A stretch of 64,000 bases of DNA from Gordius sp. MW1 (GCA_964036665.1 OZ038526.1:15748001-15812000), one strand, 5' to 3'; numbered from the stretch's first letter, positions 40,915-48,943 are shown. Notes: generated by a model from the sequence alone, not told the origin. Program-made: numbers and translations.

Positions 40915-40920
40915 AATAAA
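40915..40920 (+). terminator. Polyadenylation signal in the LTR (first 5' copy)
   Basis: AATAAA within R, about 176 bp after the predicted start site. Equivalent copies are at 41434-41439 and 46718-46723; only the last should be used for the genomic RNA. RNA started at the first promoter meets two of these before reaching gag. Confidence 0.7.
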
Positions 40921-41227
40921 GTTAATTTAAATCCTTCGCTCAGCCCCTTTTTACTCGGTCGTCCAGACATTACATTTAAAAGGGTTAAAGAACGGTTCTG
41001 CAATCCTTATAATTAAAAAAAGGAATTGGTCAAAGGAAGGCATTTTTACCGCGGGTTAACCTAGACGCGGAAGTGGCTAATTTTCTTTGACGCTTTCTTT
41101 TTTTAATTACTTTTTATTTTAATTTTTAACCCAGCCACATATGGAACTCATTTTTGCAGCCCCGTCTGAAGATTTCCCGTACATTGCTCGTTCAATCAAG
41201 TCCACCACCCTGGGAAGATTCAACAGC

Positions 41228-41261
41228 TATAAAAGCGAAATCCCATGTCAATAATTCAGTC
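41228..41261 (+). promoter_or_regulatory. Second core promoter in the duplicated 5' LTR segment
   Basis: TATAAAAG (41228-41235) and TCAGTC (41256-41261) are exact copies of the first promoter, 519 bp downstream. Only RNA started here has the normal R-U5-primer-site order, so this copy may be the useful promoter even though 102 bp of U3 is missing from it. Confidence 0.75.
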
Positions 41262-41495
41262 CTTATAAATTTTTCCAAAACTTTGTACTCTTCCTAAATC
41301 CTTGTAATTGTCCCCAATCCCTACATCTTTCCCCTTTTATTGTAATTTTACGGAACATTATAATTTTACCGTCGCCAATCACTTTAATTGTAAATCGTCT
41401 TTATAATTGTAAATATTTAGACGTATTAGCGTAAATAAAGTTAATTTAAATCCTTCGCTCAGCCCCTTTTTACTCGGTCGTCCAGACATTACATT

Positions 41496-41505
41496 TGGTG
41501 TCAGA
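41496..41505 (+). other. Primer binding site (tRNA-Leu-like)
   Basis: TGGTGTCAGA begins 2 bp after the ACA that ends the LTR. TGG pairs with the CCA tail of a tRNA, and the next seven bases match the complement of the 3' end of eukaryotic tRNA-Leu genes that end ...TCTGACA (from memory of that family). The match stops after ten bases. It would prime minus-strand DNA synthesis. Confidence 0.8.
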
Positions 41506-41533
41506 TTCGCCCTCTTCTTAAAAAAAAGGAATT

Positions 41534-41539
41534 GTAAGT
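41534..41539 (+). promoter_or_regulatory. Candidate 5' splice site in the leader
   Basis: GTAAGT matches the intron side of the splice donor consensus at all six positions; the exon side (att) is weak. It lies 28 bp after the primer binding site, where retroviruses place the major donor. Its natural partner is the acceptor at 45677. Confidence 0.5.
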
Positions 41540-41842
41540 AAAAATATTTTATATTTAAATATTAACGTAAAATTAGTATTTGTTTTATTAAAATGTTGGA
41601 ATAAAATCAGTTAAAATTTCTATTGTAAAAAAATTTATTAATGCATAATAATGGATAAAGGGTTTTTATGTTTGATAATCATATTGTTGATAACAATAAT
41701 TACATTGAATAATTATTATATACGTCTATGCTTAATAAAATGGTTACTGTATACGTTGTAATAATTAATTTGCTCTTGTTTAATTTTAATTTTTTTAATT
41801 AAACGCAAACTTTTGGTAAATTTCTTAATTAATTTTGATTAA

Positions 41843-41960
41843 ATTGCTTGGTTTAATTAAATTTGATTTTCTATTTAAATTATTTAATTTAATTAATTTA
41901 GATTGCTTGGTTTGATTAAATTTAATTTCTATTTAAATTATTTAGTTTAATTGATTTTAA
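41843..41960 (+). repeat. Imperfect 59-bp tandem repeat in the leader
   Basis: attgcttggtttaattaaat (from 41843) recurs as attgcttggtttgattaaat (from 41902), and the similarity continues through ctatttaaattattta. The copies differ by a few substitutions and one base in length. It seems to be simple A+T-rich expansion. Confidence 0.75.
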
Positions 41961-41990
41961 TATAGTTTGGATTGAATTTGGTAATTTATA

Positions 41991-42491
41991 ATGTTTGGTT
42001 TTTACACGCCACCGTCGATTGGCATTAATTTTTTTAATTATTTGTGCGCGGATAAATTACTTGTATATATATCAATTTTAACCGTACTAGTTTTATTTGT
42101 GTGGTATAAATTGAAAAGAGTAGAAAAGGTTTTTTTACTTAAGTCTAATTTCAAGTCTAATATAAGGTGTTACGGATGTGGGCAACGGGGACACCTTAAG
42201 AAAGATTGTGATAATAAATACTTTAAAAGGCGTAATAATGAAAATTTCGGATATATTTCGGAAAATTTTGCACAACGCGGCCCGAGAAATAATTTTAGTA
42301 ATTATGCGCACCCCAATAAACCCTACACAGACCATAGATTTACCCACAAAAACTTCCCAAGTTTTAACGCACCAACAACTTCAAATAATTATAACACGAA
42401 AGAGGTTGGGGACGGGAAATTTTGTTATAAATGCAGGGGACATGTCAATCAAGCGCAAACAGCTGCCAATGGGCAGGCTGTGTTTGATTGA
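41991..42491 (+). CDS. gag: Gag-like protein with zinc knuckle (166 aa), ends in UGA before pol
   Basis: The ORF encodes a short nucleocapsid-like protein that should bind the element's RNA. A canonical CCHC zinc knuckle is visible at residues 60-73 (C60, C63, H68, C73; spacing C-x2-C-x4-H-x4-C), followed by an Asn-, Arg- and Phe-rich basic region. A second start of a knuckle (CYKCRGH, 145-151) is incomplete: the spacing is short and the last Cys is missing. Residues 21-40 are hydrophobic and look like a membrane segment with basic residues after it (KLKRVEK). That may be real, or a by-product of A+T-rich codons. The usual Gypsy capsid domain is not visible, and the protein is well below the 300 or more residues typical of gag. 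It ends at UGA (42489-42491) in the same frame as pol. The start is the first ATG of the open frame; a later start would remove the hydrophobic part. Confidence 0.65.
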   Translation: MFGFYTPPSIGINFFNYLCADKLLVYISILTVLVLFVWYKLKRVEKVFLLKSNFKSNIRCYGCGQRGHLKKDCDNKYFKRRNNENFGYISENFAQRGPRNNFSNYAHPNKPYTDHRFTHKNFPSFNAPTTSNNYNTKEVGDGKFCYKCRGHVNQAQTAANGQAVFD

Positions 42492-42495
42492 CTAG
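42489..42495 (+). promoter_or_regulatory. Leaky stop context UGA-CUAG between gag and pol
   Basis: The gag-like frame stops at TGA (42489-42491), followed directly by CTAG. UGA CUA(G) is an established high-readthrough context in animal and viral mRNAs. The same frame stays open after the stop through the pol ATG at 42522 and on to 45650, so readthrough would give a Gag-Pol fusion. A weak downstream stem is possible (GCGCA 42495-42499 with TGCGC 42523-42527). Confidence 0.6.
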
Positions 42496-42521
42496 CGCAG
42501 GATAATTCAAATTATATAGAT

Positions 42522-45500
42522 ATGCGCATGGTAGATATAAATAAAATTTTAAATTCGTCAGCTTCACCTTTAGTGACAGTAGATGTCGATAATTTTAAGA
42601 TAAAATTTATATTAGATACTGGCGCCGCAATATCAATTATTAGTTTTAAAACATTTAAAAATTTTTGGCCCAACCGAAATTTGGAAACTGCCAATATAAT
42701 TGCAAAACAAGTTGATAATACTTTCATTACTGTCCTGGGTAGGATTAATGTTTTAGTTAAAGTGGCAGGATTTGTGGTTGAATTGGATTTATATATTATT
42801 AAAGAGAATGTCGATAATATAATGGGCTGGTCCTGGATTAGGATAATTGGGCCCCAAATTCAATGGTGGGGATTATGTAATAAAAATAATGCCCGCGAAA
42901 TTTTGAAGGTTGATGTTAAGTCCATGGTGATGTCGAAGGCGTTGTCAGGTAGTTCACAGTGCAGGGATTTCACACCCGTTTTTCATTCTGATTTAGGGCG
43001 CATAGCCCATAGATCAGATAACTCGGGAGGTCCCGTCTGCCAAGAACGACCCATTTTTCATGCCGATTTACAGTGCGGGGTACCTCTGGAACCCACTTGC
43101 CATAAATTAGCTAATTTGGGAGCAAAGCCTAATTTGGTCACAACATGGCACACCAAAATTGATAATATAAAAATCCAATTCTCTAAAATTTTTGAACCTG
43201 GTTTAGGATGCTTAAATGACGAAATATTTTCGGTTCGAGTTAATTTAAATGCGATTCCTAAATTTTGTGCTGCCAGGCGCGTACCTTTAATTTTGAAAAA
43301 TAAGGTCGACGAAGTAATTAAAACATGGTTAAAGGATAACGTAATTGAACCTATTGGCTATTCAGAATGGGCTACACCTTTGGTACCGGTCAGGAAGACT
43401 GACGGTACAGTTAGGGTTTGTGCTGATTATAGAATCACGGTAAACAAATGTATCATTGAGGTAAAATACCCATTGCCAAGATTAGAAATTATTTTTGTTA
43501 AATTAATAGGCGCTAAATTTTTCTCAAAAATTGACCTTGCCAACGCTTACTTGCAATTACAGGTAGATGAAAAGTCATCGCGGCTCCTAACAATTAATAC
43601 TGATGCCGGACTTTTTAAATTTAAAAGGCTACCTTTTGGCTTAAGCATTTCAGCAGCTATTTTTCAGCGTGCTATGGCGTCGATTTTTAGTAATTTAGAC
43701 GGTATAATATTTTATTTGGACGATATATTAATAACGGGACGAACGAAAGAAGAGCATGATTTGCGTCTTGTTCAGGTCTTGAATTTAATTAGTCTAAAAG
43801 GTTTAAAAGTTTCAGCTAAGAAATGTGTTTTTGGGACTGAACAAATTGTCTATTTAGGACATATTTTAAATAATGGTAATATTCAACCAAAGTATGACAA
43901 GATTGAAGCCATTAAAAATGTTAAGTTACCTGCAAATAAAAAGGAACTATCGTCATTTATGGGTTTAATGAACTATTACAGTAAATTTATAAATAATTAC
44001 ACTGAATATGCTGGACCATTGTACGAATTGACAAAAAAAGACATCATATTTAAATGGAGTAAAAGTGATATTGAAAAATTTGATTTTTTGAAAAATATCT
44101 TGCTTAAAAAACCCATTTTAAGATGTTTTGATCCTAATAAACAACATATACTAAGGGTCGATGCATCCAATATTGGTATTGGAGGCGCATTATGTCAGGT
44201 TGAGGATGGAATGGAGCATCCAGTTTTGTATTTTTCGCGTAAATTAAATAAAACAGAGGTGGGATATTCTGTTATAGAACGCGAGGCATTAGCGATGATT
44301 TACGGTTTACAACGATGTCGCGAATATTTAATTGGCAAATCGTTTACTGTAGTTACAGATCATAAGCCGCTTGTTGCTTTATTTAAAAAGGCGAACGCCG
44401 AACTATTAATGTCTCCTAGGTTACAACGTTGGCTTGTAATGCTGGGAAATTTTACATTAACCCTAAAATACGGCAAGGGAAAGGACAATCATTTGGCTGA
44501 TGTACTATCGCGTTTGGGCGCAGATACCATTGAGGCCGATGATTTACCTTTGTCTTGTGATATAATAGGAGGACATGTAATCAATGCTTTAAATATTTTA
44601 GATTTAAACGATATTGTTAAGGAAAGTAACGCGGACCCTGAATTATGTAAAGTAAAAGATATTTTGGCAGGCTTAGACGATAAAATTAATGTACCTACCC
44701 CTTTTAAACATGTTATGAACGAATTATATGTAGAAAATAATGTTCTTAAAAAGCATGAAAGGTTAGTGGTACCAATTAAGCTTCGTCAGGAGGTGCTAAA
44801 AATATTACATCAGGGACACTGTGGGATGGTTAAAATGAAAGGCTTGGCCAGACAATACGTCTGGTGGCCGCAATTAACTAAAGACATCCAAAAATTCGTA
44901 AGGCAGTGTGAGCTTTGTAAGCTTGATGCACCGATGCCGCGTAAAAATAGAAAATCTAGGTGGCCTCGTCCTAAATTTCCATGGGAGCGTATACACATAG
45001 ATTTTTTCGAATTAGATAAAAAACGGTACATCTTAATAGTAGATGCGTTTTCCGGTTGGACGGAATTTAAAGTTATATCAAATATATCAAGTAGAGTAAC
45101 AATTACAATTTTAAAGGAATTGATAGGGAATTACGGGTTTCCAGAGATAATTGTTACGGATAATGGTAAAGCTTTTGTTAGCAACGAATTTAAACAATTT
45201 TGTTTAAAATATAAAATTAACCATATTTTAACTCCACCGTACCATCCAAGCTCTAATGGGCAGGTAGAAAGGTATGTAGGTATTGTTAAAAAATGGTTGA
45301 ACATAGCTAAAGTAACGAAGGACGGAACGTGGTTATCTAAACTTTATCACAATATGGCACCACGGTATCCTAATCGTGCTCCGGTTAGCTATGAGTTTTT
45401 GAATCGTAAATTAAGGTACCCACCCGACTTTTTAAAGTTCACTGAACACCAAACATCGCCCAGTATTAGTGTGCCAAAGTTTACGGTAAACCAAAGAGTT

Positions 45501-45650
45501 TGGTATCGAAACTATTTGGGTAAACCTAAATGGGTGTTAGGTGTAATTATTGAACAGTTAGGTACTAAAATCTACAAAGTTAAGGACTTGAAGGAAAATA
45601 AATTTGAAATTAGGCATGCTGAACAATTAAAATTGTTTGATGCTATATAA
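42522..45650 (+). CDS. pol: Pol polyprotein: protease, reverse transcriptase, RNase H, integrase (1042 aa)
   Basis: This polyprotein copies the element RNA into DNA and integrates it. Aspartic protease: DTGA at residues 32-35, with IMGWSWI (100-106) as the second conserved strand. Reverse transcriptase: about 240-420, with catalytic D338 (KIDLANAY), LPFGLS (370-375) and YLDD (398-401). RNase H: about 540-665, with D547, E588, D613 and D660 (NHLADVLSR). Integrase: zinc-binding H763, H766, C796, C799; catalytic D827, D880 and E916, giving D-x52-D-x35-E; and a C-terminal WVLGVI...RHAEQL module, with no chromodomain. All catalytic residues I checked are present, and the frame is unbroken. Residues about 112-215, between protease and reverse transcriptase, are not recognised. 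The frame is open back to 42492, so the true product may start there by readthrough of the upstream UGA instead of at this ATG. It lies 27 bp before the third ORF. Confidence 0.96.
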   Translation: MRMVDINKILNSSASPLVTVDVDNFKIKFILDTGAAISIISFKTFKNFWPNRNLETANIIAKQVDNTFITVLGRINVLVKVAGFVVELDLYIIKENVDNIMGWSWIRIIGPQIQWWGLCNKNNAREILKVDVKSMVMSKALSGSSQCRDFTPVFHSDLGRIAHRSDNSGGPVCQERPIFHADLQCGVPLEPTCHKLANLGAKPNLVTTWHTKIDNIKIQFSKIFEPGLGCLNDEIFSVRVNLNAIPKFCAARRVPLILKNKVDEVIKTWLKDNVIEPIGYSEWATPLVPVRKTDGTVRVCADYRITVNKCIIEVKYPLPRLEIIFVKLIGAKFFSKIDLANAYLQLQVDEKSSRLLTINTDAGLFKFKRLPFGLSISAAIFQRAMASIFSNLDGIIFYLDDILITGRTKEEHDLRLVQVLNLISLKGLKVSAKKCVFGTEQIVYLGHILNNGNIQPKYDKIEAIKNVKLPANKKELSSFMGLMNYYSKFINNYTEYAGPLYELTKKDIIFKWSKSDIEKFDFLKNILLKKPILRCFDPNKQHILRVDASNIGIGGALCQVEDGMEHPVLYFSRKLNKTEVGYSVIEREALAMIYGLQRCREYLIGKSFTVVTDHKPLVALFKKANAELLMSPRLQRWLVMLGNFTLTLKYGKGKDNHLADVLSRLGADTIEADDLPLSCDIIGGHVINALNILDLNDIVKESNADPELCKVKDILAGLDDKINVPTPFKHVMNELYVENNVLKKHERLVVPIKLRQEVLKILHQGHCGMVKMKGLARQYVWWPQLTKDIQKFVRQCELCKLDAPMPRKNRKSRWPRPKFPWERIHIDFFELDKKRYILIVDAFSGWTEFKVISNISSRVTITILKELIGNYGFPEIIVTDNGKAFVSNEFKQFCLKYKINHILTPPYHPSSNGQVERYVGIVKKWLNIAKVTKDGTWLSKLYHNMAPRYPNRAPVSYEFLNRKLRYPPDFLKFTEHQTSPSISVPKFTVNQRVWYRNYLGKPKWVLGVIIEQLGTKIYKVKDLKENKFEIRHAEQLKLFDAI

Positions 45651-45675
45651 TTATGTTCAACGTTTATTGCTATTC

Positions 45676-45677
45676 AG
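45676..45677 (+). promoter_or_regulatory. Candidate 3' splice site directly before the third ORF
   Basis: The sequence gtttattgctattcag is pyrimidine-rich and ends in AG at 45677, and the ATG of the third ORF is the very next codon. With the GTAAGT donor at 41534 it would remove gag and pol and place this ATG first after the leader, as in env mRNA of retroviruses and insect errantiviruses. Confidence 0.5.
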
Positions 45678-46148
45678 ATGAGAATTAATGCTGCTTGGTG
45701 CGACGTAGATTTGGAAGTGACATCTACGGCATCAAGGAACGAAAGAGTTCCAGTATACATTCTAATCAAAGTGGAGACGGACGAAAGTGCAAGATTATTA
45801 AGCTTGACGCACTCTCTGGGTCCGCCAGGCCAGGTCGGGAGGTCGTATCCACAACGCCCAAGATCTCCAAGACGACCAAGACAGGAGGGGGCTGCGGTCA
45901 GAAGAAACGGAAATACGAGCGGGGAGCAACGACGAAACGTATCTGGAAATCCACCGTTACTCCGTCCTCCGATCTTGAAAAGGAAGAAGTGTTGGGGGTG
46001 TAAGGCCAAACACCTGCCCCCAATGTGCTTAAAATTAAAAACCGGTTTGGGAAAGACAACCCAACCCAACCATATCACAGAGCTGGAGTCCGGGGTGATT
46101 ATGGACACCCTGAATTTGGACAGCCCTGGCCCTTCGACTTCTCAATAA
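45678..46148 (+). CDS. Third ORF, unrecognised basic protein with CCHC-like motif (156 aa)
   Basis: I do not recognise this protein. It sits in the env position but has no signal peptide, no membrane segment and no glycoprotein-like features. Visible parts are an N-terminal stretch (1-45) with a short hydrophobic run VPVYILI, a Pro/Arg-rich basic region (about 48-104), a Cys-His cluster C105-x2-C108-x3-H112-x4-C117 resembling a zinc knuckle one residue short, and a Ser/Asp/Leu tail ending GPSTSQ. RNA or DNA binding is plausible but only inferred. Its DNA is much richer in G+C than pol (36 of 60 bases in 45841-45900 against 16 of 60 in 43981-44040), suggesting a separate origin. Because GC-rich DNA has few stops, other frames here are also open (45695-46003 plus, 45674-46108 minus). 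This frame is preferred because its ATG follows a splice acceptor and it ends just before the polypurine tract. Confidence 0.5.
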   Translation: MRINAAWCDVDLEVTSTASRNERVPVYILIKVETDESARLLSLTHSLGPPGQVGRSYPQRPRSPRRPRQEGAAVRRNGNTSGEQRRNVSGNPPLLRPPILKRKKCWGCKAKHLPPMCLKLKTGLGKTTQPNHITELESGVIMDTLNLDSPGPSTSQ

Positions 46149-46158
46149 AAGGGAAAGG
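46147..46158 (+). other. Polypurine tract
   Basis: aaaagggaaagg directly precedes the TGTGG start of the 3' LTR. This is the RNase H-resistant primer for plus-strand DNA synthesis, in its standard place. The third ORF stop codon (46146-46148) overlaps it by two bases. Confidence 0.9.
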
Positions 46159-46763
46159 TGTGGTATACGTGTATACCACGTAACCATATGTTGGTATATC
46201 GCGTTTTAATGTTCGCGGTATACTTTGATCTTACTTAGATTTATTTTATTAATATTAATGTAAAAGGGTTAAAGAACGGTTCTGCAATCCTTATAATTAA
46301 AAAAAGGAATTGGTCAAAGGAAGGCATTTTTACCGCGGGTTAACCTAGACGCGGAAGTGGCTAATTTTCTTTGACGCTTTCTTTTTTTAATTACTTTTTA
46401 TTTTAATTTTTAACCCAGCCACATATGGAACTCATTTTTGCAGCCCCGTCTGAAGATTTCCCGTACATTGCTCGTTCAATCAAGTCCACCACCCTGGGAA
46501 GATTCAACAGCTATAAAAGCGAAATCCCATGTCAATAATTCAGTCCTTATAAATTTTTCCAAAACTTTGTACTCTTCCTAAATCCTTGTAATTGTCCCCA
46601 ATCCCTACATCTTTCCCCTTTTATTGTAATTTTACGGAACATTATAATTTTACCGTCGCCAATCACTTTAATTGTAAATCGTCTTTATAATTGTAAATAT
46701 TTAGACGTATTAGCGTAAATAAAGTTAATTTAAATCCTTCGCTCAGCCCCTTTTTACTCGGTC
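46159..46763 (+). repeat. 3' LTR, missing its last 14 bp (605 bp)
   Basis: It matches 40356-40960 at a constant offset of 5803 bp with no difference seen by eye. It stops at ctcggtc, where the 5' copies continue with gtccagacattaca, and runs straight into satellite. It keeps TATAAAAG (46512-46519), TCAGTC (46540-46545) and AATAAA (46718-46723), so it should still promote and polyadenylate. The terminal CA and the right target-site copy are lost. It has only one copy of the segment duplicated in the 5' LTR. Confidence 0.93.
46718..46723 (+). terminator. Polyadenylation signal of the 3' LTR
   Basis: AATAAA in the 3' LTR, 40 bp before the truncated end. Cleavage 15-30 bases later would still fall inside the element, so the genomic RNA can end normally despite the missing LTR tip. 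Confidence 0.75.
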
Positions 46764-48943
46764 CGTATTCATCCGATGAAAGTTGTCGTTTTCAGACGTG
46801 GTTTCTATGATCCCAAGTAAAAATTTATCAGAATCTAAAAACTATTACTTTGAAATCATGATCGCATAGAGCAGTTTTCAAAAATTAAGCACTCACGTTG
46901 CGATACAACAAACTAATCGCAACAATAAAACGTTGTCTTTTGTCAAAATGATAATTCTCGCAGCTTAAAACCTCTAGTCAATCGAGGATAATAGGATTCT
47001 CAAATTGGCTTACTTTTATATATTTTTCATGCTTTTTTACATAGAATCGAAAAAAATAAATATTTTTACCTCAAAATTTTTCACATATTTTTTTAAAAAC
47101 CGTATTCATCCGATGAAAGTTGTCGTTTTCAGACGTGGTTTCTATAATCCCAAGTAAAAATTTATCAGAATCTAAAAACTATTACTTTGAAATAATGATC
47201 GCATAGAGCAGTTTTCAAAAATTAAGCACTCACGTTGCGATACAACAAACTAATCGCAACAATAAAACGTTGTCTTTTGTCAAAATGATAGTTCTCGCAG
47301 CTTAAAACCTCTTTTCGAAAGTCAATCGAGGATAATAGGATTCTCAAATTGGCTTACTTTTATATATTTTTACATGCTCTTTCACATGGAATAGAAAAAA
47401 ATAAAAAATTTTACCTCAAAATTTTTCACATATTTTTCTTTAACCGTATTCATCCGATGAAAGTTGTCGTTTTCAGACGTGGTTTCTATGATCCCAAGTA
47501 AAAATTTATCAGAATCTAAAAACTATTACTTTGAAATCATGATCGCATAGAGCAGTTTTCAAAAATTAAGCAATCACGTTGCGATACAACAAACTAATCG
47601 CAACAATAAAACGTTGTCTTTTGTCAAAATGATAGTTCTCGCAGCTTAAAACCTCTTTTCGGAAGTCAATCGAGTATAATAGGATTCTCAAATTGGCTTA
47701 CTTTTATATATTTTTTCATGCTCTTTCACATAGAATCGAAAAAAATAAATAATTTTACCTCAAAATTTTTCACATATTTTTCTAAGAACCGTATTCATCC
47801 GATGAAAGTTGTCGTTTTCAGACGTGGTTTCGATGATCCCAAGTAAAAATTTATCAGAATCTAAAAACTATTACTTTGAAATCATGATCGCATAGAGCAG
47901 TTTTCAAAAATTAAGCACTCACGTTGCGATACAACAAACTAATCGCAACAATAAAACGTTGTCTTTTGTCAAAATGATAATTCTCGCAGGTTAAAACCTC
48001 TTTTTGGAAGTCAATCGAGGATAATAGGATTCTCAAATTGGCTTACTTTTATATATTTTTCATGCTTTTTCACATAGAATCTAAAAAAATAAATATTTTT
48101 ACCTCAAAATTTTTCACATATTTTTCTAAGAACAGTATTCATCCGATGAAAGTTGTCGTTTTCAGACGTGGTTTCTATGATCCCAAGTAAAAATTTATCA
48201 GAATCTAAAAACTATTACTTTGAAATAATGATCGCATAGAGCAGTTTTCAAAAATTAAGCACTCACGTTGCGATACAACAAACTAATCGCAACAATAAAA
48301 CGTTGTCTTTTGTCAAAATGATAGTTCTCGCAGCTTAAAACCTCTTTTCGGAAGTCAATCGAGGATAATAGGATTCTCAAATTGGCTTACTTTTATATAT
48401 TTTTACATGCTCTTTCACATGGAATAGAAAAAAATAAAAAATTTTACCTCAAAATTTTTCACATATTTTTCTTTAACCGTATTCATCCGATGAAAGTTGT
48501 CGTTTTCAGACGTGGTTTCTATGATCCCAAGTAAAAATTTATCAGAATCTAAAAACTATTACTTTGAAATCATGATCGCATAGAGCAGTTTTCAAAAATT
48601 AAGCAATCACGTTGCGATACAACAAACTAATCGCAACAATAAAACGTTGTCTTTTGTCAAAATGATAGTTCTCGCAGCTTAAAACCTCTTTTCGGAAGTC
48701 AATCGAAGATAATAGGAGTCTCAACTTGGCTTACTTTTATATATTTTTTCATGCTCTTTCACATAGAATCGAAATAAATAAAAAATTTTACCTCAAAATT
48801 TTTTACATATTTTTCTAAGAACCGTATTCATCCGATGAAAGTTGTCGTTTTCAGACGTGGTTTCTATGATCCCAAGTAAAAATTTATCAGAATCTAAAAA
48901 CTATTACTTTGAAATAATGATCGCATAGAGCAGTTTTCAAAAA
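46764..48943 (+). repeat. Satellite segment duplicated across the retrotransposon, right copy
   Basis: Second copy of 37950-40130 (offset 8813). In the first monomer it reads gtttctatgatccc where the left copy has gtttcgatgatccc, and ctataatccc at about 47144 is private to this copy; otherwise the shared rare variants agree. Confidence 0.85.

Larger units (their letters stand above)
40356..40974 (+). repeat. 5' LTR, full-length copy (619 bp)
   Basis: It starts TGTGG and ends ATTACA, the TG...CA form of retroviral and Gypsy LTRs. By the promoter motifs, U3 is 40356-40738, R starts at 40739 and contains the AATAAA at 40915-40920, and U5 is short. It repeats at an offset of 5803 bp as the 3' LTR. 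It is followed by TT and then by a partial second copy of itself rather than directly by the primer binding site. Confidence 0.93.
40458..41495 (+). repeat. 519-bp tandem duplication within the 5' LTR region
   Basis: Bases 40458-40976 and 40977-41495 are the same 519 bp, at a constant offset with no difference seen by eye. The unit runs from within U3 (taaaagggttaaagaacgg) through R and U5 plus the two T that precede the primer binding site. The second copy therefore is an LTR missing its first 102 bp, with its own TATA box, initiator and polyadenylation signal. The junction shows 1 bp of microhomology. The 3' LTR has only one copy, so the duplication arose after, or was not passed through, the last reverse transcription. 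Confidence 0.93.
41506..41990 (+). other. A+T-rich leader between primer site and gag-like ORF
   Basis: This 485-bp stretch has no substantial ORF. It contains a GTAAGT splice-donor match at 41534-41539 and short ORFs such as 41651-41761 (36 codons, starting MDKGFLCLI and rich in I and L); reading A+T-rich DNA often gives hydrophobic peptides, so I do not call it a gene. Near its end is an imperfect 59-bp tandem repeat. A capsid coding region would be expected around here and is not present. Confidence 0.7.
40356..46763 (+). mobile_element. Ty3/Gypsy LTR retrotransposon inserted in the satellite
   Basis: A complete-looking element of 6408 bp on the plus strand. In order it has a 5' LTR with internal duplication, primer binding site, A+T-rich leader, gag-like ORF, pol, a third ORF, polypurine tract and 3' LTR. 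The pol order protease, reverse transcriptase, RNase H, integrase is that of Ty3/Gypsy (Metaviridae), not Copia. Satellite stops at gaacc (40355) and resumes at (c)cgtattc (46763/46764) without losing a base of the monomer. The pol ends in a conserved RHAEQL motif without a chromodomain, and the integrase resembles the Mag or K02A2.6-like group; that placement is tentative. LTR copies look identical by eye and pol is open throughout, so the insertion is recent. Confidence 0.96.

Noticed and set aside
41651-41761. Small hydrophobic 36-aa ORF upstream of gag
   Set aside because: It is in A+T-rich leader DNA, where chance frames are rich in I and L, and no other support exists.
42178-42495. 105-aa ORF in another frame of the gag-like region, and minus-strand ORFs at 42135, 42512 and 44810
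   Set aside because: They lie over the zinc-knuckle and pol frames and have no recognisable motifs. They are shadows of the real coding frames.
45674-46108. Minus-strand 144-aa ORF and the plus-strand ORF 45695-46003 overlapping the third ORF
   Set aside because: GC-rich DNA has few stop codons, so several frames are open. Neither has the splice-acceptor and ATG arrangement of the 45678 frame.
45678-46148. Envelope glycoprotein
   Set aside because: No signal peptide, furin-like site with fusion peptide, or membrane anchor is visible, and the protein is far too short for env.
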